DNA of 6,918 bases from an uncultured Clostridia bacterium (GTDB lineage Bacteria > Bacillota > Clostridia > Lachnospirales > Lachnospiraceae), in assembly GCA_946620335.1 (NCBI GenBank), contig CAMONF010000279.1:1-6918 (forward strand). Reading direction: 5' to 3'. The notes below the pieces were generated by a model. It was not told the DNA's origin. It worked only from the letters and a program-made list of their open reading frames with translations, and searched no databases. Below, one piece after another: positions 1 through 5,652 of the stretch; positions within the stretch are counted from its first letter, which is position 1, and the number at the start of each line of letters is the position of its first letter. The position numbers were made by a program, and so were the translations under genes.

Positions 1-778
1 TAAGGAAATGCTGCAGGATATCGCCATCCTGACCGGCGGTACCGTGATCTCCTCTGAGACCGGCATGGAGCTGAAGGAAGCGACCATGGATCTGCTGGGA
101 ACTGCCCGTCAGGTCAAGGTCAACAAGGAAAACACCACTATCGTGGGCGGCGCCGGCAGCAAGAAGGATATCGATGCCCGTGTGGCGCAGATCCGTGCAC
201 AGATCGCGGATACCACCAGCGACTATGACCGGGAGAAGCTCCAGGAGCGTCTGGCGAAGCTGGCCGGCGGCGTAGCCGTCATCCGCGTCGGCGCCCCGAC
301 CGAGACTGAGATGAAGGACAAGAAGTTCCGTATGGAGGATGCTCTGAACGCGACCCGCGCCGCTGTTGAGGAAGGCATCATCGCCGGCGGCGGTTCCGCC
401 TACATCCATGCAGCTGACGAGCTGAACGACCTGATCGCCTCCCTGAGCGGCGACGAGAAGACCGGCGCCCAGATCATCAAGAAGGCTCTGGAAGCCCCGC
501 TGGCCCGCATCGCCATCAACGCCGGCGAAGAGGGCGCAGTCATCGTCAACAAGGTCCGCGAGTCCGCCAAGGGCATCGGCTACAACGCCCTGACCGGCGA
601 GTATGTGGACATGGTCGAGTCCGGCATCCTTGATCCGGTCAAGGTCACGAGAAGCGCTCTTCAGAACGCAAACTCTGTCGCTGCCACCCTTCTGACCACA
701 GAATCCGCCGTGGTCTCCATCAAAGAGCCCGTTCCCGCTGCACCGGCCGGTGCAGGCGCAGGCATGGGCATGATGTAA
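1..778 (+). CDS. groEL: Chaperonin GroEL, C-terminal part (5' end outside window)
   Basis: This is the 60-kDa chaperonin subunit, which forms a double ring with GroES and folds proteins in the cytoplasm using ATP. The reading frame is already open at base 2 and runs 258 codons to TAA, roughly the last half of a normal subunit of about 540 residues. Characteristic segments are visible: the apical-domain end (LTGGTVISSETGMEL), the TSDYDREKLQERLAKLAGG helix region, and the intermediate/equatorial segment MEDALNATRAAVEEG, which holds the Asp needed for ATP hydrolysis in the family. The segment DPVKVTRSALQNA follows, and the protein ends in the Gly/Met-rich flexible tail typical of GroEL (GAGAGMGMM). 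I saw no disruption. The missing N-terminus and any groES lie upstream. A strong terminator begins two bases after the stop codon, so this transcription unit ends here. The identification is close to certain. Confidence 0.98.
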   Translation, partial: KEMLQDIAILTGGTVISSETGMELKEATMDLLGTARQVKVNKENTTIVGGAGSKKDIDARVAQIRAQIADTTSDYDREKLQERLAKLAGGVAVIRVGAPTETEMKDKKFRMEDALNATRAAVEEGIIAGGGSAYIHAADELNDLIASLSGDEKTGAQIIKKALEAPLARIAINAGEEGAVIVNKVRESAKGIGYNALTGEYVDMVESGILDPVKVTRSALQNANSVAATLLTTESAVVSIKEPVPAAPAGAGAGMGMM

Positions 779-780
779 TA

Positions 781-828
781 CAGCAAAAAAACTCCGGGAA
801 AGCTTGCTTTCCCGGAGTTTTTTTGCTG
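781..828. terminator. Intrinsic terminator after groEL, symmetric
   Basis: Two 23-base arms (781-803 and 806-828) are perfectly complementary around a TT centre. In practice this is a GC-rich stem (core CTCCGGGAAAG/CTTTCCCGGAG) with a small loop, flanked by seven A on the left and seven T on the right. The T run directly follows the GC stem, the classic form of a Rho-independent terminator for groEL. The matching A run makes it look equally functional on the opposite strand. Confidence 0.95.
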
Positions 829-859
829 TTTGCATCATGCTCAGGAGATGGGAGGAAGG

Positions 860-940
860 GAAAATGGGAATCAGGGACGGTTCCTTTTCCCATTTTTCTT
901 TGAAAAATGGGAAAAGGAACCGTCCCTGATTCCCATTTTC
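860..940. repeat. Large nested palindrome, copy 1 (REPIN-like)
   Basis: Arms 860-898 and 902-940 are perfect reverse complements (39 bp) around a TTT loop. Each arm is itself an inverted repeat: AAAATGGGAA at 861-870 matches TTCCCATTTT at 887-896, with the core AGGGACGGTTCC between. A second copy of the same element lies at 6772-6852. Two REP-like hairpins facing each other is the architecture called REPIN, usually spread by a RAYT (REP-associated tyrosine) transposase; no such gene is in this window. The element lies between the groEL terminator and the next promoter and does not overlap a gene. Assignment to the REP/RAYT class is inference from the architecture and from memory of similar GGGACGGTTC palindromes. 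Confidence 0.9.
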
Positions 941-952
941 TCTCGAGCCTCT

Positions 953-980
953 TTCACCTCGCCCGATATTGTGTTAAACT
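953..980 (+). promoter_or_regulatory. Candidate sigma-A promoter, extended -10
   Basis: A possible -35 box TTCACC (953-958) is separated by 16 bases from TAAACT (975-980), which is preceded by TGT and so makes an extended -10 (TGn). Each hexamer matches consensus at four of six positions. The location is sensible: after the groEL terminator and the palindrome, about 35 bases upstream of the next start codon. It would drive the 1017-1508 gene and perhaps the whole following block. Confidence 0.45.
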
Positions 981-1016
981 ATCATCAAATATTCAGAAGC
1001 AGTGAGGTATTTCCCT

Positions 1017-1508
1017 ATGAGCGATGTTTTCCATGAGCACCTTGTCAAGCGTCAGAAAAAATCCAGCGAGCAGGTCTTAAAGGTCGTCATGATCATTTTT
1101 TCTGTCCTCCTGGTCGCAGCCGGCCTTGTGCTCCATCCCCTTATGATGGTCCCGGCCCTGGCATTGCTGGTGGTAGATTATTTCATCTTCCCCAGGTTCG
1201 ATATGGAATATGAATACCAGTATGTGAACGGTGAGATCGACGTCGACGCCATCTACGGCCGTTCCCGCCGCAAGCGCCTGGGAACCATCGGCGCTGAAGG
1301 AATCGAGTGCATCGCTCCGCTGGGATCTCACCATCTGGATCGCTACAATGTGGGCTACAAGGTCGTGGACTACTCATCCCTCGATCCGGCACAGAAGCCT
1401 TACGTCATCGTCAAGGGCGCCGAGAAGACCAAATATTATCTGAACCTCAGCGAGGCCATGGCGAACGACCTGAGGTACAGGATGCCCAGGATTTTCTTTA
1501 AGGACTGA
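1017..1508 (+). CDS. Two-helix membrane protein, DUF6106-like, function unknown
   Basis: This 163-residue protein has a basic N-terminus (KRQKK at residues 11-15), two closely spaced hydrophobic helices (about 20-40 and 42-58), and then a hydrophilic domain of about 100 residues. That domain begins with an acidic/aromatic stretch (DMEYEYQYVNGEIDVD, 62-77) followed by a basic patch (GRSRRKRL). The helical hairpin plus basic N-terminus suggests that both ends face the cytoplasm. It resembles the small Lachnospiraceae proteins filed under DUF6106; that is recall, not a search. The ATG at 1017 is preferred over the in-frame GTG at 1002 because GAGGT (1004-1008) is then a ribosome binding site eight bases upstream, whereas the GTG has no such site. 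It is the first gene of the block after the candidate promoter. No function can be assigned. Confidence 0.85.
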   Translation: MSDVFHEHLVKRQKKSSEQVLKVVMIIFSVLLVAAGLVLHPLMMVPALALLVVDYFIFPRFDMEYEYQYVNGEIDVDAIYGRSRRKRLGTIGAEGIECIAPLGSHHLDRYNVGYKVVDYSSLDPAQKPYVIVKGAEKTKYYLNLSEAMANDLRYRMPRIFFKD

Positions 1509-1619
1509 TGAGTGAACGCAGGGGATTCCCGGCCATGAGGCAGCAGGCTGCGTATATCCCGCCCCAACGCTCCAGGCCTTAAGACTCCCCGGCAGTCTTT
1601 TCCTGAAAGGCATCAGTCC
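1502..1619 (+). other. Possible structured RNA in gap (three-way junction)
   Basis: The 168-base gap between 1509 and 1676 holds no gene but folds on paper. An outer stem pairs 1502-1510 with 1611-1619 (nine perfect pairs, GGACTGATG/CATCAGTCC). Inside it lie one arm, 1522-1526 with 1556-1560 topped by 1540-1544 with 1547-1551, and a second arm, 1577-1580 with 1607-1610 continuing into 1581-1586 with 1594-1599 (AAGACT/AGTCTT, then TTTT). The 5' strand of the outer stem covers the stop codon of the preceding gene. It could be a weak terminator or attenuator, a processing site, or chance. I recognise no known riboswitch or T-box consensus in it. Confidence 0.35.
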
Positions 1620-1676
1620 GGCTGCACTATGAGAACAATGAGAAACGGTTGTACACGCACGAGGAAGGAGAAGGCC

Positions 1677-2081
1677 ATGAATCTGTTCAGACATGAAATC
1701 CGTACCACCGCCGACGAAGATGTCTTCTCTGTCACGGACCTGGTCCGCCAGGATGTCTATGACAGCGGTATCGAATCGGGAATTGTGATCATTTACAGTC
1801 CCCACACGACGGTCGGCATCACCATCAATGAGAATGCGGACCCGGACGTCAAGTTCGACCTCCTCTACGGCCTTGACCGAATCTTCCCGCGGTCCGACGC
1901 CGGCTACCAACAGGAGGACGGCAACGCGTTCGCCCACCTCAAGGCGTCCACCATCGGTGCGTCGGAGACTGTCATCGTCGAGCACGGGCGTCTCATTCTG
2001 GGCATGTGGCAGGATATCTACTTCTGCGAGTTCGACGGCCCCAGGAAACGGTCCTTCTACGTGAAGGTCATCAGTGACTGA
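1677..2081 (+). CDS. yjbQ: YjbQ/UPF0047 family protein (secondary thiamine-phosphate synthase type)
   Basis: This 134-residue protein is a clear member of the YjbQ/UPF0047 family (TIGR00149). The E. coli member has weak thiamine-phosphate synthase activity, but the physiological role is unsettled. Family signatures occur in order: SPHTTVGITINENADPDV at 41-58 (with His43, Asn51 and Glu52), AHLKASTIG at 86-94 (His87), and GRLILGMWQDIYFCEFDGPR at 104-123. The length is normal for the family. The ATG at 1677 has AAGGAG (1665-1670) six bases upstream and gives the short N-terminus expected; an in-frame ATG at 1629 would add 16 unrelated residues and is rejected. The usual GTWQG segment reads GMWQD here, a mild departure near a conserved pocket. 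The next gene starts 18 bases downstream, so they are probably co-transcribed. Confidence 0.93.
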   Translation: MNLFRHEIRTTADEDVFSVTDLVRQDVYDSGIESGIVIIYSPHTTVGITINENADPDVKFDLLYGLDRIFPRSDAGYQQEDGNAFAHLKASTIGASETVIVEHGRLILGMWQDIYFCEFDGPRKRSFYVKVISD

Positions 2082-2099
2082 GAAAGGCAGGTAATAGGG

Positions 2100-2552
2100 A
2101 TGCAGGATGAAGAGATGAAAAAAATGATGCAGGAGAGTCTCAAGCTTCAGAAGATCCACACTGTGATCAGCGGTCTCATTTTGGTAGTCCTGGCCGTGGC
2201 TGCTCTGGTCGTGGTGCCCAATGCCGTCAGCACCCTTAACGGCGTCAAGAAGGCTGCCACGGATGCTTCCACCGCCCTTGAGTCAGCCATGGAAATCATG
2301 GAAGACGCCAGCACGACCATCGGGGATGCCAAGTCGACCATGGAGAATGTCAACGGAACCATCAACACCATCGACGAGGAGGTCCTGCCCTCCCTGATTG
2401 ATCGTCTGAATACTTTGGAGACGACCCTTCAGAACCTGGACGGCGCTGTGAAGGATATAGACACCGAGGCGCTCAACGAAGCCATCACCAACCTGGCGGA
2501 GGCCATGGCGCCGCTGGCAGGCATGGCCAATCTCTTCGGCGGCGGACGCTGA
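2100..2552 (+). CDS. Membrane-anchored coiled-coil protein, function unknown
   Basis: This 150-residue protein has a short charged N-terminus, one hydrophobic helix (about residues 20-41, HTVISGLILVVLAVAALVVV), and then about 100 residues of nearly continuous predicted helix. The helical part shows repeating hydrophobic/Ala spacing (for example KKAATDASTALESAMEIMED and LNTLETTLQNLDGAVKDIDT), so it probably forms a coiled coil or helical bundle. It ends in MANLFGGGR. The segment recalls the helical signalling part of methyl-accepting proteins, but no methylation or hairpin-tip motif is visible, so that resemblance is compositional only. A possible ribosome binding site, AAGGCAGGT, ends about eight bases before the ATG. 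It sits 18 bases after yjbQ and 42 before the carboxypeptidase gene, which suggests an envelope role by context only. I do not recognise a family. Confidence 0.85.
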   Translation: MQDEEMKKMMQESLKLQKIHTVISGLILVVLAVAALVVVPNAVSTLNGVKKAATDASTALESAMEIMEDASTTIGDAKSTMENVNGTINTIDEEVLPSLIDRLNTLETTLQNLDGAVKDIDTEALNEAITNLAEAMAPLAGMANLFGGGR

Positions 2553-2594
2553 GGGGCATAGGGCCATTTTCAGGAGGAACACACAGACAACAGC

Positions 2595-3623
2595 ATGAGA
2601 AGAACAGACAACAGACGCAGAGCCAGACGCAGAAGGAGGCAGCAGATGCGGGTCATGACCGGTATTGTGCTGCTCCTGGTCCTGATTCTGGCTGTCCTGG
2701 GAGGCATTCGCCTCTTCAGGGGAAATAAAAACAAGCCCGCGGAAGGCCAGGAACCGACAGGAGAGACGGCTTCTCCGGCCGCCGCAGAGGGCGACACGCA
2801 AACCAGCGCTGAGACCGGCGCTCACCCCGCCGCTGAGGAGATAACACCGGAAACGGAGGTGAGGATTTCATTTCCCGAAAATCAGGTGCGCAAGGGGGAC
2901 CTCGTCCTGGTGAACGGGACCTATCCCTACGATTTCGAGGCCAACAGTGACCTGGTCCTGGTGACCATCAAGGATGCGCAGACCTACGACTATCCGCTGT
3001 CCAAGGACGAATTCATGGTCAGCGAACATATCATGGAGCCCATGGACCGGATGATAGAGGCCTGTGACCAAGCCATGGGCACCGATTACACATCCATCTC
3101 CTCCGCCTACCGGACGCTGGAGTACCAGCAGAACGTCTGGCAGCAGATGGCTGACCTCTACGGCGAGAGCTATTCCCAGAAGTACGTAGCCACACCCGGC
3201 TACAGCGAGCACCATACGGGGCTGGCTGTGGACCTGGGCATTATCTACGGGGACGGCAGCGAGGGGAGCTTTTCCGAGAGCCCCAACGCAGTCTGGATGA
3301 AGGAGCACTGCGCCGACTACGGATTTATCCGGCGCTATGCGGAGGACAAAATCGAGATCACGGGCATCAGCAATGAGGCCTGGCACTTCCGCTATGTGGG
3401 GCTGCCCCATGCGCGCTACATGGTGGACCACAACCTCTGTCTGGAGGAATATATCGCGTATCTCAGGGACCACACATCCCCGGCCGAGCCTTTGGAGATT
3501 GAGACCGGGAGCGGCCGGTACGGTGTTTATTTTACCGAAGAGGGCACCTTCACAGAGCCTGACAAGGCTTATACTGTGTCCGGCAACAATGTGGACGGCT
3601 GTATTGTTACATTCGAGATGTAA
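2595..3623 (+). CDS. VanY-like D-alanyl-D-alanine carboxypeptidase (M15 family), membrane-anchored
   Basis: This is a zinc D,D-carboxypeptidase that should remove the terminal D-Ala of peptidoglycan stem peptides outside the membrane. Of 342 residues, 1-20 are extremely basic, 21-40 form one membrane helix, and about 44-95 are a low-complexity Pro/Ala/Glu/Thr linker. The catalytic domain follows, with SSAYRTLEYQQ (169-179), SEHHTGLAVD (204-213; zinc ligands His206 and Asp213) and EAWHFRYVG (261-269; catalytic Glu261, zinc ligand His264). All key residues are present. About 70 residues after the motif form an extra C-terminal segment that I do not recognise. The start is uncertain: ATG 2595 lies 17 bases after AGGAGG, while ATG 2646 has a well-spaced site. 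I prefer 2595 because the Arg-rich tail it adds fixes the N-in topology needed to place the enzyme outside. Substrate (D-Ala-D-Ala against other peptides) and any link to vancomycin tolerance cannot be judged; no vanH/A/X or vanRS is nearby. Confidence 0.93.
   Translation: MRRTDNRRRARRRRRQQMRVMTGIVLLLVLILAVLGGIRLFRGNKNKPAEGQEPTGETASPAAAEGDTQTSAETGAHPAAEEITPETEVRISFPENQVRKGDLVLVNGTYPYDFEANSDLVLVTIKDAQTYDYPLSKDEFMVSEHIMEPMDRMIEACDQAMGTDYTSISSAYRTLEYQQNVWQQMADLYGESYSQKYVATPGYSEHHTGLAVDLGIIYGDGSEGSFSESPNAVWMKEHCADYGFIRRYAEDKIEITGISNEAWHFRYVGLPHARYMVDHNLCLEEYIAYLRDHTSPAEPLEIETGSGRYGVYFTEEGTFTEPDKAYTVSGNNVDGCIVTFEM
2633..2648 (+). promoter_or_regulatory. Internal ribosome binding site and alternative ATG in the VanY-like gene
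   Basis: AAGGAGG (2633-2639) stands six bases before an in-frame ATG (2646-2648), Met18 of the long form. This is a better-spaced site than the AGGAGG at 2572-2577, which is 17 bases from ATG 2595. The same bases encode the Arg run, so the motif may only be a by-product of AGA/AGG codons. Both starts might be used. Confidence 0.45.
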
Positions 3624-3638
3624 AGGAGGAAGATAGAA

Positions 3639-4352
3639 ATGAAACGCATGGATCTGGGCGAGCTCCTCGCCTCCAAATCCTATCCCGGCAGAGGCATCAT
3701 GCTCGGCAGGTCCGCCGACGGCACCAAGGCTGTCGCGGCCTACTTTATCATGGGAAGAAGCACCAACTCCAGGAACCGCGTCTTCGTGGAAGACGGGGAC
3801 GGCATCCGCACCGAGGCCTTCGATCCCTCCAAGATGGAGGATCCCAGCCTCATCATCTACGCGCCGGTCCGCGTGCTCGGCGCCAAGACCATCGTCACCA
3901 ACGGCGACCAGACAGATACCATCTACGACGGGCTGGACCACCAGTTCACCTTCGAGCAGTCCCTGCGGACCCGCCGCTATGAGCCGGACGGGCCCAACTA
4001 CACGCCCCGCATTTCCGGCGTCATCCATCTGAAGGACGGCAGCTTCAACTATGCCATCTCCATCTTAAAGAGCAACGACGGAGATCCGGAGAGCGACCAC
4101 CGCTTTACCTACACCTACTCGCCGGCTGTGGCGGGCCAGGGCCATTTCATCAGCACCTACATGGATGACGGGAACCCCCTTCCCAGCTTTGAAGGCGAGC
4201 CCATCCCCGTGACGGTCGAGGGGGACATCGACGCCCTCACCGAGAAGATCTGGACGAATCTGAACGAAGACAACAAGGTCTCCCTCTTCGTCCGCTACAT
4301 CGACCTGGCCACCGGCGCCTTCGAGACCAGGATCGTCAACAAGAACCAGTGA
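3639..4352 (+). CDS. purO: IMP cyclohydrolase, PurO type
   Basis: This protein closes the ring of FAICAR to give IMP, the last step of de novo purine synthesis, in the cytoplasm. Its 237 residues match the PurO family (PF07826), first known from archaea, rather than the MGS-like cyclohydrolase domain of bifunctional PurH. Recognisable segments are YPGRGIMLG (15-23), GRSTNSRNRVF (39-49), VTNGDQTDTIYDG (86-98) and EPDGPNYTPRISG (115-127). The start is secure: AAGGAGG lies nine bases upstream and overlaps the stop codon of the preceding gene. The neighbour downstream supplies FAICAR, which strongly supports the call. I saw no disruption. Regulation is not visible; I found no purine riboswitch near it. 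Confidence 0.92.
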   Translation: MKRMDLGELLASKSYPGRGIMLGRSADGTKAVAAYFIMGRSTNSRNRVFVEDGDGIRTEAFDPSKMEDPSLIIYAPVRVLGAKTIVTNGDQTDTIYDGLDHQFTFEQSLRTRRYEPDGPNYTPRISGVIHLKDGSFNYAISILKSNDGDPESDHRFTYTYSPAVAGQGHFISTYMDDGNPLPSFEGEPIPVTVEGDIDALTEKIWTNLNEDNKVSLFVRYIDLATGAFETRIVNKNQ

Positions 4353-4401
4353 ATAACCGCGCTGAAAAGCTTTACGGAATTACGAAAGGAAATAAAACCA
4401 A

Positions 4402-5580
4402 ATGAAAGATCTTGCCCTCAAGTATGGCTGCAACCCCAATCAGAAGCCTTCCCGTATCTTCGCCGCTGACGGCGGCGACCTGCCTCTTGAAGTACTGAAC
4501 GGGAGACCGGGTTACATCAACTTCATGGATGCCCTGAACGGCTGGCAGCTGGTCAGGGACCTGAAGCGGGCCACAGGGCTTCCCGCTGCCACCTCCTTCA
4601 AGCATGTCTCCCCGGCCGGCGCTGCTGTGGGTCTTCCCCTCAGCGACGTGCTGAAGAAGATCTATTTTGTGGACGACCTGGGCGACCTCTCCCCGCTGGC
4701 CTGCGCTTATGCCAGGGCCAGGGGTGCTGACCGCATGAGCTCCTTCGGTGATTTCATTTCCCTCTCCGACACCTGCGATGCGGATACCGCCAGGATCATC
4801 AAGCGCGAAGTCTCCGACGGCGTGATTGCCCCGGGCTACACCGACGAGGCACTGGAGATCCTCAAACAAAAGAAGAACGGGAACTACACCGTGATTCAGA
4901 TCGACCCGAATTACGAGCCGCCCCTCCTTGAGCACAAGGACGTCTTCGGCATCACCTTCGAGCAGGGCCACAACAACCTCGACATCAACGAGGAGCTTCT
5001 GGCCAACATCGTGACAGCCAACAAGGATATGCCTGAGTCCGCCAAGCGCGACCTCATCGTATCCCTCATCACCCTCAAGTACACCCAGTCCAACTCTGTG
5101 TGCTACGCCTACGACGGACAGGCTATCGGCGTCGGCGCCGGACAGCAGTCCCGCGTCCACTGCGTGCGCCTGGCCGGGCAGAAGGCCGACAACTGGCTCC
5201 TGCGCCAGTGCCCCAAGGTCCTGAATCTTCCCTTCGTGGACGGCATCCGCCGGGCCGACAGGGACAACGCTATCGACGTCTACATTGGAAATGAATACAT
5301 GGACGTCCTGGCCGACGGCGCCTGGGAGAAGATCTTCAAGGTGAAGCCGGAAGTCTTCACCGACGAGGAGAAGCGCGCCTGGTTGGATCAGGCCCATGAC
5401 ATCGCTCTGGGTTCCGACGCCTTCTTCCCCTTCTCGGACAACATCGAGCGGGCCAGAAAGAGCGGCGTCAAGTACATCGCCGAGCCGGGCGGATCCGTCC
5501 GCGACGATGCGGTCATCGAGTGCTGCGACAAGTACGGGATGGCCATGGCCTTCACAGGCATCCGGCTTTTCCATCACTGA
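4402..5580 (+). CDS. purH: AICAR formyltransferase, stand-alone PurH domain
   Basis: This enzyme transfers a formyl group from 10-formyltetrahydrofolate to AICAR, producing FAICAR for the adjacent IMP cyclohydrolase. At 392 residues it consists only of the AICARFT domain of PurH (PF01808); the N-terminal MGS-like cyclohydrolase domain is absent and the start is at the domain border. Family motifs are SFKHVSPAGAA (65-75, with the catalytic Lys67-His68 pair), HNNLDINEELLANIVT (190-205), KYTQSNSVCYAYDGQAIGVG (226-245), GAGQQSR (245-251), SDAFFPF (338-344), EPGGSVRDD (361-369) and the C-terminal GIRLFHH. AAAGGA (4385-4390) lies 11 bases before the ATG. It follows purO by 49 bases. Stand-alone versions paired with PurO-type enzymes are, as I recall, usual in Lachnospiraceae, so this is normal rather than a truncation. 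A full-length antisense open frame over it is a shadow. Confidence 0.96.
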   Translation: MKDLALKYGCNPNQKPSRIFAADGGDLPLEVLNGRPGYINFMDALNGWQLVRDLKRATGLPAATSFKHVSPAGAAVGLPLSDVLKKIYFVDDLGDLSPLACAYARARGADRMSSFGDFISLSDTCDADTARIIKREVSDGVIAPGYTDEALEILKQKKNGNYTVIQIDPNYEPPLLEHKDVFGITFEQGHNNLDINEELLANIVTANKDMPESAKRDLIVSLITLKYTQSNSVCYAYDGQAIGVGAGQQSRVHCVRLAGQKADNWLLRQCPKVLNLPFVDGIRRADRDNAIDVYIGNEYMDVLADGAWEKIFKVKPEVFTDEEKRAWLDQAHDIALGSDAFFPFSDNIERARKSGVKYIAEPGGSVRDDAVIECCDKYGMAMAFTGIRLFHH

Positions 5581-5590
5581 TCAATATGTC

Positions 5591-5627
5591 GGCGGGAGGC
5601 GGAGCGCGCTGCGTGCCGCCTCCTGCT
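5591..5627 (+). other. Strong GC-rich RNA hairpin between purH and the aldolase gene
   Basis: Bases 5591-5602 pair with 5616-5627 (core GGAGGCGG/CCGCCTCC, extended outward with G-T wobbles), and 5604-5607 can pair with 5611-5614 inside. Only three T follow the stem, so it is a poor intrinsic terminator. It is better read as a processing or mRNA-stability element, or a partial attenuator, lowering expression of the downstream genes. It ends about 15 bases before the ribosome binding site of the aldolase gene and does not cover it. Confidence 0.6.
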
Positions 5628-5652
5628 TTCCGGCAGAAGGGAAGGGATACTT

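Noticed and set aside
830..1036. 68-codon open frame between groEL and the next gene
   Set aside because: It runs through the large palindrome, has no ribosome binding site, and overlaps the promoter and start of the next gene; it is an accident of the repeat.
1505..1650. CTGATGAG followed later by GAAAC, resembling a hammerhead ribozyme core
   Set aside because: The stems needed around the two core elements and a properly placed cleavage site are absent.
1509..1676. T-box, TPP or cobalamin riboswitch before yjbQ
   Set aside because: I looked for the conserved boxes of these classes and found none; the TPP idea came only from the thiamine label of the family.
1629..1676. Upstream in-frame ATG extending yjbQ by 16 residues
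   Set aside because: It has no ribosome binding site, while ATG 1677 has AAGGAG at ideal spacing and gives the usual family N-terminus.
1374..2159. 261-codon antisense open frame across yjbQ and the gap before it
   Set aside because: It covers a clear yjbQ and the ends of both neighbours; its translation is low in recognisable features.
2595..3623. Vancomycin resistance cluster
   Set aside because: Only a VanY-like carboxypeptidase is present; no vanH, ligase, vanX or two-component genes are in the window, and such peptidases are common housekeeping proteins.
2868..4028. 386-codon antisense open frame across the carboxypeptidase and purO genes
   Set aside because: Both genes on the plus strand carry clear family motifs, and the antisense translation has no recognisable domain.
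4372..5577. 401-codon antisense open frame covering purH
   Set aside because: It is the shadow expected in GC-rich coding DNA; the plus strand encodes an unmistakable AICAR transformylase.
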